DNA of 64,000 nucleotides from Pseudoxanthomonas jiangsuensis (GTDB lineage Bacteria > Pseudomonadota > Gammaproteobacteria > Xanthomonadales > Xanthomonadaceae). The position numbers and the translations under genes are program-made. The stretch lies in the NCBI RefSeq assembly GCF_010093185.1, contig NZ_PDWL01000013.1, forward strand, positions 48,440 through 112,439. Reading direction: 5' to 3'. The notes beneath the pieces were generated by a model. The model ran no database searches and had not been told where the DNA came from. It saw only the letters and a program-made list of their open reading frames with translations. Of this stretch, positions 47,958-57,474 are shown piece after piece (position 1 is the stretch's first letter; every line of letters begins with the position of its first letter).

Positions 47958-50708
47958 TTAGAACTTGTAGCGCACACCCAGCAGGTACTGGCGACCGGTC
48001 TCGCTGTAGTCCAGCGGCAGCTGCGAGGAGGCGCCGACCCACGACTGCTGCGGCTCGTTGGTCAGGTTGATGCCTTCCAGGCTCAACTCGACCTGCTCGC
48101 TGAGCTTGTAGCGCAGCGACGCATCCACGTAGGTCGTGCCGGTCTGGCCGTGGACGTCGAAGCCTGCTTCCGTCGCCGGCACCTGGATCAGGTAATCGTC
48201 GCGGTTGGTGGCCGAGACGCGGCCGGCGAACTTCTCGCCTTCGTAGAACAGGGTGGCGTTCCACGAGTGGCGGGACAGGCCGGTCAGGTCGGTCTTGTAC
48301 GACAACGCACCGGAGCTGGTCAGGTACTGGATCTGGGAGTCGACGAAGGTGTAGTTCAGCTGCACGCCGAGGTTGGACCAGATGCCTGGCAGGAAAGTGA
48401 AGGGCTGGATGTAGTTCGCTTCCACACCCTTCAGCGGACCGCCCGGGGTGTTCACCGGCTTGGAGAAGGTGAAGTCATCGGTGGGGCTCAGGCCATAGCT
48501 GGTGGCGATGCTGTCAGGCAGGCCACTGGTGTTGAACGGACGCACCTCGCGGGTGGTCTGGACGAAGCTCTCGATGTCCTTGTAGAACAGGCCCAGGCTC
48601 AGCATGCCGGCATCCTGGAAGTACCACTCGCCGGTCAGGTCGTAGGTCGTGGCACGGATCGGATCCAGGTTAGGGTTGCCTTCGGTGACATTGCGCGAGC
48701 CACCACTGACGCTGACGGTCTTGCCTGGGGTCAGGCTGCCGAGACCCGGACGCGACATCACCTTGGCCGCGCCGAAGCGGACCAGCAAGTCGGGCGCCAC
48801 TTCGGCGACCAGGTTCAGCGACGGCAGGGTGTCGCTGTACTCGCGGTTGCTGACCACCGTCACCGGGGCGCTGGAGCTGGTGGCGATACCAGTGGCGCGC
48901 TGCTTGGTCTTGACGTGGCGCACGCCGAAGTTGCCCGAGAACGGGATCGAACCCAGGTCGGTGGAGAACTCGCCCATCAGCCAGGCACCGCGATCCTCTT
49001 CCTCGACGCTGCGCACGCTTGCGGCATAGGAGCTGAACGCCCAGGTGCCCTCGCCGCTGAAGATGTCGTAGTAGTCCGCGATGGCATCGAAGTCAGGCAC
49101 CACCCAGTTGCCCGGGGAGCCGTCCACGCCGCTGAGGCCGGCGTTCTGGATCATGTCCACGGGCACGATCCGGGTGCCGTCGGCGAAGTTGGGCGCGGAA
49201 GCCTCGTTCGCCGTACGGCGCCACTCACGCGAGTTGAAGCTGTAGTCCTTGGCCACGATGCCGCCCTTGAGGCGGAAACCGGGGCTGATGGCCCAGTTGA
49301 AGTCCAGCTCGCCCACGTCGAAATCGTTCTCGACCTGGTTGGCGCGCATGCGCACGGTGGACAGGGTCCAGCCGTTCGGATCGGTCGGGTCGATGCCGTA
49401 GTCGATCACCGGGGCCCACTTGTCGCCGCGGTAGTCGTAGCTGTAGCCGTCGACGTTCAGCTTGTCCATCATGATCGTCGCCTGGACCGGGTTGTCGTGC
49501 TCGGACGACGAGGTGCCGATCTTGCCGTTGATCTTGAAGGCGTCGCTGAACTCGTGGGTGCCGCTCAGGCTGATCTGCTTGAAGACGGTATCCCACTCGT
49601 CGTAGCGGTTCTCGGCGCGCACGTCGACATTGTCGAACTCGCCGTACAGCAGCGCGCCGGTGGCCGGATCGATGTAGCCGTCGTTGACGATGGTTTCCGG
49701 CTTGCCACCCTGCGAGGCGCTGCGGCTGAAGGAGATCGCCTCGATGTAGTGCTCGCGGCGGGTGGCGTCGATCTTGGAGTACATCGCGTCGAGCGCGAAC
49801 TCGGTGGAGTCGGTCGGCTTGAACTGCAGCGCCGCGGTCACGCCGGTGCGCTTCTGGTCGTGTTCCATCCAGGTGTAGCGCGGAAAGCGCGGATGGAAGA
49901 CGTTGGAGGCCATGGCATCGGTGAACGGCGAGGCGGCGTTGAAACCACCGTTGCTGTTGCCGCCGGCCCAGCGGCCGCTGCCCGACCCTTCTTCCAGAGT
50001 GCTCTTCTCGGAGTACGCAACCGAGACCAGGGCGCCGAACTTGCCGTCCGCCCAGGTGTTGGCGACCAGGGCCGCCACGCGCGGGTCGGCCTGCTCGGAC
50101 ATCTCGCCGTAGCTGGCTTGGCCGCTGGCGGCGAAGGTGAAGCCGTCATAGTCGAACGGACGCGAGGTGCGCAGGTCGACGGTCGCGCCCAGCGAGCCTT
50201 CCTCGACGTCGGCCGAGGCGGTCTTGCGCACGATCATCTGCGAGAACAGGTCCGAGGCGAAGACGTTGAAGTCGAAGCCGCGGCTGCGGTTGGTGCCGCC
50301 GTTCTGGTCGGTGCTGCCGACCGTGGTCAGCGCCTCCATGCCGTTGATGCGCACGCGGGTGAAATCCGGGCCGAGGCCGCGCACCGAGATGTTGCGGCCT
50401 TCGCCGCCATCGCGGGTGATGACCACGCCCGGGATGCGCTGCAGCGACTCGGCCAGGTTCAGGTCGGGGAACTTGCCCACGTCCTCGGACACGATCGCGT
50501 CGACCACGCCCGCTTCGCCGCGCTTGATGTCGATCGCGCGCTCGAGGCTGGCGCGGTAACCGGTGACGACGACCGTGTCGAGGTTGGTCGCATCCTCGGC
50601 GGCCGCGGCGGCTTCCTGGGCGAACGACGACGGCACGTACAGGGCCAGGCCGATCGAGGCGGCCAGCAGGGTAACCGGTGTCTTCCGGTGCTTGCTACGG
50701 GTCTGCAT
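47958..50708 (-). CDS. TonB-dependent receptor, Caulobacter type (second)
   Basis: 916 residues. Signal peptide (HRKTPVTLLAASIGLAL, cleavage near SSFAQ), TonB box (LDTVVVTGYR), plug (SLQRIPGVVITRDGGEGRNISVRGL), barrel ending ...YLLGVRYKF. It is a paralogue of the previous receptor, with the same N-terminal plan. ATG 50708 follows GGGAGGGG; an upstream in-frame ATG at 50777 would add 23 residues that spoil the signal. It has its own operator-like motif and terminator, so it is a separate unit. Confidence 0.93.
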   Translation of the reverse strand: MQTRSKHRKTPVTLLAASIGLALYVPSSFAQEAAAAAEDATNLDTVVVTGYRASLERAIDIKRGEAGVVDAIVSEDVGKFPDLNLAESLQRIPGVVITRDGGEGRNISVRGLGPDFTRVRINGMEALTTVGSTDQNGGTNRSRGFDFNVFASDLFSQMIVRKTASADVEEGSLGATVDLRTSRPFDYDGFTFAASGQASYGEMSEQADPRVAALVANTWADGKFGALVSVAYSEKSTLEEGSGSGRWAGGNSNGGFNAASPFTDAMASNVFHPRFPRYTWMEHDQKRTGVTAALQFKPTDSTEFALDAMYSKIDATRREHYIEAISFSRSASQGGKPETIVNDGYIDPATGALLYGEFDNVDVRAENRYDEWDTVFKQISLSGTHEFSDAFKINGKIGTSSSEHDNPVQATIMMDKLNVDGYSYDYRGDKWAPVIDYGIDPTDPNGWTLSTVRMRANQVENDFDVGELDFNWAISPGFRLKGGIVAKDYSFNSREWRRTANEASAPNFADGTRIVPVDMIQNAGLSGVDGSPGNWVVPDFDAIADYYDIFSGEGTWAFSSYAASVRSVEEEDRGAWLMGEFSTDLGSIPFSGNFGVRHVKTKQRATGIATSSSAPVTVVSNREYSDTLPSLNLVAEVAPDLLVRFGAAKVMSRPGLGSLTPGKTVSVSGGSRNVTEGNPNLDPIRATTYDLTGEWYFQDAGMLSLGLFYKDIESFVQTTREVRPFNTSGLPDSIATSYGLSPTDDFTFSKPVNTPGGPLKGVEANYIQPFTFLPGIWSNLGVQLNYTFVDSQIQYLTSSGALSYKTDLTGLSRHSWNATLFYEGEKFAGRVSATNRDDYLIQVPATEAGFDVHGQTGTTYVDASLRYKLSEQVELSLEGINLTNEPQQSWVGASSQLPLDYSETGRQYLLGVRYKF
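50670..50682. promoter_or_regulatory. Operator-like core inside the second receptor gene
   Basis: GGTAACCGGTGTC at the same place in the signal peptide (KTPVTL) as in the first receptor. Confidence 0.5.
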
Positions 50709-50770
50709 ATCCCCTCCCAAAGGGTTCAGCGAACGCAAGATGGTGTTTCGGAATGGCGAGCTCCCAGCGC

Positions 50771-50787
50771 ATGACACCGCTGGTCAA
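50771..50787. promoter_or_regulatory. Operator-like motif before the second receptor
   Basis: ATGACACCGCTGGTCAA, 63 bp before the receptor start. A further partial copy (ACACCGGTTTCC) follows at about 50799-50810. Confidence 0.75.
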
Positions 50788-50894
50788 ACGGAACGCTAAC
50801 ACCGGTTTCCGGGCCGGGGCATCTTGCAATGCAGCACATGCGCCTGTGTTAACGGTCACATCGCGCACTACGAAAGAACGCCGCCATCGCTAGA

Positions 50895-50911
50895 ATGACA
50901 CCGCTGGCCAT
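50895..50911. promoter_or_regulatory. Operator-like motif before kdgK
   Basis: ATGACACCGCTGGCCAT, 85 bp before kdgK; a half-copy ATGACACC lies at 50950-50957. Confidence 0.72.
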
Positions 50912-50995
50912 AGCGTCCGGCGTGCCGGTTGGCCCGCCGGTGCGCGGCCATGACACCATCCAGCGCTCGCGTGCGTACAGATCGAGGGAGAACAG

Positions 50996-52015
50996 ATGTC
51001 GGCCCGTGTCGTGTGTTTCGGAGAACTGCTGCTGCGCCTGAGCGCGCCCGGCCGCGAGAAGCTGCTGCAGAGCCCGCAGCTGGAAGCACGGATCGGCGGC
51101 GCCGAGGCCAACGTCGGCGTGTCGCTGGCGCAGTTCGGTCACCGGGTGGCCGCGGCCGGCACGGTGGCCGACAACGCCTTGGGCGAGGCGGCCGCCGGCG
51201 AGCTGCGCCGCCATGGCGTGGACACGTCCGGCCTGCGCAAGGTGCCCGGGCGCATGGGCCTGTACTTCCTCGCCCCCGGCGCGATCCACCGCCCGGCCGA
51301 GGTGCTGTACGACCGCGCCGGCTCGGCCTTCGCCCTGGCCGCCGCCGAGGCCTACGACTGGCCCGCCCTGCTCGCCGGCGCCGACTGGCTGCACCTGTCC
51401 GGCGTGACCCCGGCACTGGGCGCCAACACCGCCGCCGCCGCCCTGGCCGCCGCCCGCGCCGCGCGCAAGGCCGGAGTGAAGGTCTCCTTCGACGGCAACT
51501 TCCGCCCCAAGCTGTGGGAGGTCTGGAAGGGCGACGCGAAGGCGATCCTGTCCGAGCTGATGGCCGAGGCCGACCTGCTGTTCGCCGACTACCGCGACAT
51601 GGGCGTGGTCCTGGGCGGCCGCTATCCGCAGGCCGAAGCCCTGGACCGGGTCGAGGCGGCCGCGGCCGATGCCTTCGCCGCGTTCCCGCACCTGCAGTGG
51701 ATGGCCTGCACCATCCGCGCGCCGCGCAACGTCGACCAGCACGCGCTGTCGGGCGTGCTGGTCGGCCGCCAGGCCGGCACCGCGCTGGCGCCGCAGGAGG
51801 AAGTCGGCCCGATCGTGGACCGCATCGGCGGCGGCGACGCCTTTGCCGCCGGCGTGCTGCACGGCCTGATCCGAGGCTGGGAACCGGAACGCACGATCCG
51901 CTTCGGCCTGGCCGCCGGCTGCCTGAAGCATTCGATCCCCGGCGACTTCAACCTGGTCTCCGAAGCCGACGTCGAAGCCCTGGTCGGCGAGGGCCGCTAC
52001 GACGTGAAGCGCTGA
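50996..52015 (+). CDS. kdgK: 2-keto-3-deoxygluconate kinase
   Basis: 339 residues, PfkB/ribokinase family. The N-terminus has FGELLLRLSAPG and GGAEANVGVSLA, and the C-terminus has the catalytic anion-hole motif GGGDAFAAG. It phosphorylates KDG to KDPG, which Eda would split to pyruvate and glyceraldehyde 3-phosphate; eda is not in the window. An operator-like motif lies upstream. Sugar specificity is inferred from the locus and the GGAEANVG motif. Confidence 0.9.
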   Translation: MSARVVCFGELLLRLSAPGREKLLQSPQLEARIGGAEANVGVSLAQFGHRVAAAGTVADNALGEAAAGELRRHGVDTSGLRKVPGRMGLYFLAPGAIHRPAEVLYDRAGSAFALAAAEAYDWPALLAGADWLHLSGVTPALGANTAAAALAAARAARKAGVKVSFDGNFRPKLWEVWKGDAKAILSELMAEADLLFADYRDMGVVLGGRYPQAEALDRVEAAAADAFAAFPHLQWMACTIRAPRNVDQHALSGVLVGRQAGTALAPQEEVGPIVDRIGGGDAFAAGVLHGLIRGWEPERTIRFGLAAGCLKHSIPGDFNLVSEADVEALVGEGRYDVKR

Positions 52016-52025
52016 GGTACACCGC

Positions 52026-52667
52026 TCAGATGATCCGCAGCGTGATCGCCTTCAGCACCGCGCGGGTGCGGTCGCGGGTGCCGAGCTTGTCGAGGATGGT
52101 GGAGACGTAGTTCTTCACCGTGCCCTCGGCCAGGAACAGGCTGCGGGCGATCTCCTTGTTGGAGTAGCCGCCGGCCAGCAGGCGCAGGATCGCTACCTCG
52201 CGCTCGCCGAAGGTGTCGTGCGGCGGCGCCTCGTCGTGGAAGCGGTAGCGGGCGCGTACCGGGTCGGTGCTGACCGGGGCCAGCAGGGTCTCGCCGCCGG
52301 CCACGCGCAGGATCGCGGCGTGCAGGTCGTCGGGGGCGGCGTCCTTGAGCAGGAAGCCCTGGGCGCCGGCCTCGCGCGCGCGCAGGAGCAGGTCGCTGTC
52401 GTCGAAGGTGGTCAGCAGCAAAACCGGGGTGGGATCGCCGCTGGCGCGCAGTTCGCGCAGGGCGGCGATGCCGTCCATCCCGGGCATGCGGATGTCGCTC
52501 AGGACCACGTCCACCGGCTGCAACTGCAGGGCGTCGAGCAGTCCCTGGCCGTCCTCGGCCTCGAACGCGACCGTCACGCCGAGGGCTTCGAGCAGGGCGC
52601 GCAGGCCGGCGCGGACCAGGGCCTGGTCGTCGGCCAGGGCCACGCGCACGGTGGGTGCGGCGCTCAT
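52026..52667 (-). CDS. NarL/FixJ-family response regulator
   Basis: 213 residues. The receiver domain has the acidic pair (ADDQ), phospho-acceptor Asp in VVLSDIRMPGMDG, Thr/Ser switch (LLTTF) and Lys (LLKDA). A LuxR-type helix-turn-helix follows (FGEREVAILRLLAGGYSNKEIARSLFLAEGTVKNYVSTILDKL region). It forms a pair with the kinase that overlaps it by 4 bp. Targets are not known. Confidence 0.92.
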   Translation of the reverse strand: MSAAPTVRVALADDQALVRAGLRALLEALGVTVAFEAEDGQGLLDALQLQPVDVVLSDIRMPGMDGIAALRELRASGDPTPVLLLTTFDDSDLLLRAREAGAQGFLLKDAAPDDLHAAILRVAGGETLLAPVSTDPVRARYRFHDEAPPHDTFGEREVAILRLLAGGYSNKEIARSLFLAEGTVKNYVSTILDKLGTRDRTRAVLKAITLRII

Positions 52668-53773
52668 GCCGGCAGACTCGCCCGCAGGCGCAGGCCGCCG
52701 GCGGGTGTGCGGTCCACCTCCAGGCTGCCGCGCAAAGCGGCCAGGCGCTCGCGCATGCCGGCCATGCCGTTGCCCTCGCGGATGCGCTCGCCGCAGCGAC
52801 CGTCGTCGTATACCTCGATCCGCAACTGCGTGTCCTCCTGGTCGATGTGCAGCCATACCCGGTCGGCGTTGGCGTGGCGGGCGGCATTGGTCAGCGCTTC
52901 CTGGGCCAGCCGCAGCACCGTCTCGGCCACGGCCGGATCGGCTACGTGCACGCCGGGCGCGATTGTGAGTTGCAGCGCCGGACGCGGGAAGGGGGCGGCC
53001 AGGGCGCGCAGGGCGGTGGCCAGGTCCAGGCCGCGGTCGTCGCGCAGCGACTGCACCACCTGGCGGATGTCGGCCAGCAGTTCGCCCGAGAGGCGTTCGA
53101 CCAGCTGCACCCGGGGATGGCTGGCCAGGTCCGGCTCGGCGGCCAGGGCGCGCAGGTTCAGGCGCATGGCGGTGAGCTTGTGCCCGGCCACATCGTGCAG
53201 TTCGCGAGCCATGCGCAGGCGCTCGGCGTCGCGCGCGCTGTCGGCCAGCAGGGCGCGGGTCGCCAGCAGGTCGGCGTTGACCCGGGCCAAGGCGTCGCGC
53301 GAGTGCTCGGCCGAGCGCGCGTAGTGCACGCAGATCGCCGCCAGCGCCTGGAAGCCGAGGTTGATCAGGACCATCGGCAGCGGATCGATGCTGATGGTGA
53401 GGCGCAGCAGCAGGTAGAAACCGGTGTTGACCACCGCCATGGCCACCATCGCGGTGCGCGGGGTCCAGACCGCGAACGCGCACGCGGCCCAGATCACCAG
53501 CAGCACCTGGGAGGCGCCGATCCGCGCGGTGAGGGCGCTGAGGGCGAAGGTGATGGCCGGCATGCCGAGCAGGGCCAGGAGCCGGGTCGGGTGCGGCCGG
53601 CCCTCGGGCAGCAGTTGCAGCCAGGCGAACAGGACCAGGTAGCCGGCCAGCAAAGCGAACGTCACTGGCTGGTGCTCGGCCGCCGCGTAGCGCAGCGAAT
53701 AGGCCACGGTGAGGATGGTCAGCAGCCCGGCCAGGGGCAAGGGCTGCAGCAGGGACTTGAGCATCTGGCGCAT
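52664..53773 (-). CDS. DesK/NarX-type sensor histidine kinase
   Basis: 369 residues from the ATG at 53773. The N-terminal half has five to six membrane helices with no clear sensor domain. The dimerisation/phospho-acceptor box is MARELHDVAGHKLTAMRLNLRAL (HisKA_3) and the ATPase has the N box LAQEALTNAARHANA and DDGRCGERIREGNGMAGM. DesK-like kinases often sense membrane fluidity or stress. An alternative upstream ATG would add 32 unlikely residues. Confidence 0.88.
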   Translation of the reverse strand: MRQMLKSLLQPLPLAGLLTILTVAYSLRYAAAEHQPVTFALLAGYLVLFAWLQLLPEGRPHPTRLLALLGMPAITFALSALTARIGASQVLLVIWAACAFAVWTPRTAMVAMAVVNTGFYLLLRLTISIDPLPMVLINLGFQALAAICVHYARSAEHSRDALARVNADLLATRALLADSARDAERLRMARELHDVAGHKLTAMRLNLRALAAEPDLASHPRVQLVERLSGELLADIRQVVQSLRDDRGLDLATALRALAAPFPRPALQLTIAPGVHVADPAVAETVLRLAQEALTNAARHANADRVWLHIDQEDTQLRIEVYDDGRCGERIREGNGMAGMRERLAALRGSLEVDRTPAGGLRLRASLPA

Positions 53774-53878
53774 GTGGCCATGCTCGGATGGCCACCGGCG
53801 GCTGGCAATGGCCGTGGCGCGGGTCGTGACTTCCGGCAGGTCGCGCCGATGACGACAGGCCAGGGGCAACGGCGGTGT

Positions 53879-54784
53879 CTACGGGCCGCTGGGCAGCGCC
53901 TGGTGCAGCGCCTCGATCCCGTGCCAGGGATCCTTGCGCAGCCGGGCCGCGCGCCGCAGCGCCTTGTCCAGGGTGAAGGCGCCGGGCGAGTCGATCCGCG
54001 CCAGTTCGTTCCAGCGCAGGGGCATGGCCACGGTGGCGTGTTCGCGTGCGCGCAGCGACCAGCTGGCCACGCTGGTGGCGCCGCGGGTGTTGCGCAGCCA
54101 GTCCAGGAAGATCCGGCCGCGGCGGTGCTCCTTGCGCATGTTGGCCAGCCAGCGCTGCGGCGCCTGCCGTTCCATCGCCCGGGCGAAAGCCCCGCAGAAT
54201 TCCCGCGCCCGCTCCCACGGTACCGCCGGCGCCAGCGGCACCACCACGTGCAGGCCCTTGCCGCCGCTCATCCGCAGGAAGCTCTCCAGCCCGGCCCCGC
54301 GCAGGCGCGCGCGGACCTCGCGGGCGCCTGCGCGCACCTGTTCCCACGTCACGCCCTCGCCCGGGTCCAGGTCGAACACCAGCCGGTCGGCGCGCTCAGG
54401 ATCGGCCACGGTCGATCCCCAGGGATGCAGCTCGATCGCGTTCATCTGCACCAGCTGCAGCAGGCCGGCCGCGTCGTCGATATAGAGGTAGTCCTCGATC
54501 CCGCTCTTCTGCCGAAGGGGCACGGCATGCACGCGGTCGCCGAAGCCCGGGCCGTGGTGCTTCTGGAAGAAGCATTCGCCGCCGGCGCCGTCCGGGCAGC
54601 GCAGCAGCGACAGCGGCCGCCCGGCCAGGCCCGGCAGCAGCCAGGGCGCGACCCTGCGGTAGTAGTCGGCGACCCGGGCCTTGGTGATGCCGCCGGCCGG
54701 GTAGACCACCCGCTCGGGGTGGGTCAGGGCGACGGTATCGGCGGCGTCCTCGTCCTGTTTCCGGTCGCGGCCGCGCGGCGACAC
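53879..54784 (-). CDS. Stand-alone LigD polymerase-domain protein (end joining)
   Basis: 301 residues, covering only the LigD polymerase (archaeo-eukaryotic primase) domain. Motif I DLD (Asp138, Asp140) in VFDLDPGEG, motif II SGGKGLHVVVPL, and motif III region around GRIFLDWLRN are present. It fills ends with ribo- or deoxynucleotides during non-homologous end joining. No ligase or phosphoesterase domain is attached and none is nearby. Its neighbour is Ku, 6 bp upstream. Confidence 0.88.
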   Translation of the reverse strand: MSPRGRDRKQDEDAADTVALTHPERVVYPAGGITKARVADYYRRVAPWLLPGLAGRPLSLLRCPDGAGGECFFQKHHGPGFGDRVHAVPLRQKSGIEDYLYIDDAAGLLQLVQMNAIELHPWGSTVADPERADRLVFDLDPGEGVTWEQVRAGAREVRARLRGAGLESFLRMSGGKGLHVVVPLAPAVPWERAREFCGAFARAMERQAPQRWLANMRKEHRRGRIFLDWLRNTRGATSVASWSLRAREHATVAMPLRWNELARIDSPGAFTLDKALRRAARLRKDPWHGIEALHQALPSGP

Positions 54785-54790
54785 GGCGCG

Positions 54791-55711
54791 CTACCCGGCC
54801 TTGCGCCGCGGCGCGGCCTTCTTCTTCGCCGCGCCCTTGGCCGCCGCCTTCCTGGCCGGGGCCTTCTTCGCCTTGGCCGCGCGCTCGGTGGTGGCCTTCT
54901 TCGCCGGCGTGCGGGTCTTCGCCTCCAGGCTCTGCTGCAGCAGGGACATGAAGTCGACGACGTTGGTGGCCGTCTCCTCCGGCGGCTCGGCCTCGTCTTC
55001 GATCCGGGCGGTGCCGCCCTTGCTCTTGATCCGCTTGCGGATGATCGCCTGCAGCCGCTCGCGGAACTCGTCCTTGTAGGCCTCCGGATCCCAGTCGCCG
55101 CTCATCGAGTCGATCAGCTGCTGCGCCATCTGCAGTTCCTTGGCCGTGACCCGGTAGTCGGAGGGCTTGCCCGCCGGCAGGGGGTAGTCGGCCGGGTCGA
55201 CCAGTTCCTGCGGATAGCGCAAAAGCATCAGCACCAGCGCGTCGCCCTGCGGCATCACCGCGGCCAGGTACTCGCGGGTGCGGATCACCACCCGGGCGAT
55301 GCCGACCCGGTTGCTGCCGCGCAGGGTCTCGCGCAGCAGCACGTAGCCCTTCTCGGCCTTCTTCGCCGGCACCAGCACGTAGGGCTTCTCGTAGTAGCGC
55401 GGGTCGATCGCGGCGGCGTCGACGAAGGTCTCGACCTCGACCGTCTCGTGGCTCTCCGGCGCCGCCGCCTTGATGTCGGCCTCCTCGAGCACGACGTAGC
55501 TGCCCTTGTCGTACTCGAAGGCCTTGACCACCTCCTTCCACGGCACCTCCTCGCCGGTCTCGGCGTTGACCCGCTCGTAGCGCACCGGCTTGCGGTCGCG
55601 CGAGTCGAGCATGCGGAAGTGCAGGTCGGTGCGGCGCTCGCCGGTCATCAGCGACACCGGCACGTTGAGCAGGCCGAAGGACAGGGTGCCGGTCCAGATC
55701 GGGCGGGCCAT
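54791..55711 (-). CDS. ku: Ku DNA end-binding protein
   Basis: 306 residues. The Ku core is seen in MARPIWTGTLSFGLLNVPV and the conserved stretch around EKPYVLVPAKKAEKGYVLL; the C-terminal 45 residues are rich in Lys and Ala, as in many bacterial Ku proteins. Ku forms a ring on broken ends and recruits LigD. The gene is immediately before the LigD-polymerase gene, in one operon. Confidence 0.93.
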   Translation of the reverse strand: MARPIWTGTLSFGLLNVPVSLMTGERRTDLHFRMLDSRDRKPVRYERVNAETGEEVPWKEVVKAFEYDKGSYVVLEEADIKAAAPESHETVEVETFVDAAAIDPRYYEKPYVLVPAKKAEKGYVLLRETLRGSNRVGIARVVIRTREYLAAVMPQGDALVLMLLRYPQELVDPADYPLPAGKPSDYRVTAKELQMAQQLIDSMSGDWDPEAYKDEFRERLQAIIRKRIKSKGGTARIEDEAEPPEETATNVVDFMSLLQQSLEAKTRTPAKKATTERAAKAKKAPARKAAAKGAAKKKAAPRRKAG

Positions 55712-55783
55712 GGGCGGGACTCCCGGACGGGTGGGGCGCCAGTGTTGCCACGCGCCGCGTAGGCCGGCCGTGATGGAGCATGA

Positions 55784-56050
<267 letters not shown>

Positions 56051-56094
56051 GGGAGGCGGGGACCCGACCCGCCTTCGCTCGCGGCCAAAAGCAG

Positions 56095-56117
56095 AAGGCC
56101 CGGCAACGCCGGGCCTT
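56095..56117. terminator. Bidirectional terminator
   Basis: Perfect 10-bp stem AAGGCCCGGC/GCCGGGCCTT with AAC loop, between the small gene and the convergent aminotransferase. Confidence 0.8.
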
Positions 56118-56141
56118 CCGTGTCTGTGCCAGCGCGGAAGC

Positions 56142-57344
56142 TCAGCCGCGGCTGACCGCCGCCACCGCCTTGGCCACGTACTCCAAGTTGCCCTGGTTGA
56201 GCGCGGCCACGCAGATCCGGCCGGTGCCCACCGCGTAGATGCCGAACTCGTCGCGCAGGCGATCGACCTGGGCCTTGCTCAGGCCCGAGTACGAGAACAT
56301 GCCGGCCTGCTGGTTGATGAAGGCGTACTCCGGGTGGCCCTGCTCGGCCAGCTTCTGCACCAGGCCGCCACGCAGGGCGTGGATGCGCTCGCGCATGCCG
56401 CGCAGTTCCTCTTCCCACAGGGCGCGCAGTTCCGGGCTGGTCAGCACCCCGGCCACCAGCGCCGCGCCGTGCGCCGACGGGCTGGAGTAGATGGTGCGGA
56501 TGATCCGCTTGATCTGCGACTGCACCGCCTTGGCCTGCTCGGCGCTCGGGGCGACGATCGACAAGGCGCCCACCCGCTCGCCGTACAAAGAGAACGACTT
56601 GGAGTAGGAACTGGCGACCACGAAGGCCTCGATCCCGGCCTCGACCAGCACGCCGATCGCGGCGGCGTCTTCGGCGATGCCCTTGTCGAAGCCCTGGTAG
56701 GCCATGTCCACGAACGGGAACAGCTGGCGCTCCTTGAGCACCTGCGCGACCTGCTTCCACTGCTCGACGGTCAGGTCGGCGCCGGTCGGGTTGTGGCAGC
56801 AGGCGTGCAGCAGCACTGTGGTGCCCGGCTTGAGCCTGCCCAGGTCGGCGAGCATGCCGGCGAAGTCCACGCCGTGGCTGGCCGCGTCGAAGTAGGTGTA
56901 GTCCACCACCTCGAAGCCGGCGGCGGTGAACACCGCGCGGTGGTTCTCCCAGCTCGGGTTGCTCAGCGCCAGGGTGGCGTGCGGCAAAAGCTTGCGCAGC
57001 AGCTCGGCGCCGACCCGCAGCGCGCCCGAGCCGCCCACGGTCTGGGTGGTGGCCACGCGGCTGGCGGCCAGCAAAGGCGAGTCCTTGCCGAACAGCAGCT
57101 CGCGGGTGGCCTGGGTGTAGGCCGGCAGGCCGTCGATCGGCAGGTAGCCGCGCGGGCGCGCGGCGGCGGCCAGCGACTGCTCGACCTGCTGCACCGCTTT
57201 GAGCAGCGGAATCCGTCCCTGTTCGTCGTAGTAGATGCCCACGCCCAGGTTGACCTTGGTGGCGCGGGAGTCGGCGTTGTACGCCTCGGTCAGGCCCAGG
57301 ATCGGATCGCCCGGGACCAGTTCGACGTTCGAAAAGAAGGACAC
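56142..57344 (-). CDS. tyrB: Aromatic amino acid (tyrosine/aspartate) aminotransferase
   Basis: 400 residues from a GTG at 57344, chosen because it gives the family N-terminus SFFSNVELVPGDPILGLTEAY. PLP enzyme of fold type I: the Schiff-base Lys in SYSKSFSLYGERVGAL, HNPTGADLT for the substrate carboxylate, and the C-terminal Arg region. It exchanges amino groups between aromatic amino acids or aspartate and 2-oxoglutarate. The phenylalanine hydroxylase gene lies 5 kb away. AspC or TyrB cannot be separated by motif. Confidence 0.9.
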   Translation of the reverse strand: MSFFSNVELVPGDPILGLTEAYNADSRATKVNLGVGIYYDEQGRIPLLKAVQQVEQSLAAAARPRGYLPIDGLPAYTQATRELLFGKDSPLLAASRVATTQTVGGSGALRVGAELLRKLLPHATLALSNPSWENHRAVFTAAGFEVVDYTYFDAASHGVDFAGMLADLGRLKPGTTVLLHACCHNPTGADLTVEQWKQVAQVLKERQLFPFVDMAYQGFDKGIAEDAAAIGVLVEAGIEAFVVASSYSKSFSLYGERVGALSIVAPSAEQAKAVQSQIKRIIRTIYSSPSAHGAALVAGVLTSPELRALWEEELRGMRERIHALRGGLVQKLAEQGHPEYAFINQQAGMFSYSGLSKAQVDRLRDEFGIYAVGTGRICVAALNQGNLEYVAKAVAAVSRG

Positions 57345-57474
57345 GGCTGGCTCTGTTGGAAAGTGGAGGGATGCCCGCGGGGCGATGGGTGCGCCGGATC
57401 GGCGCCGCGCCCGCAAACCGGCCAATCGTAGCAGCCCGCCCGGGCCGCCTCGACCGTTTCGGCTGTGACCGGGC

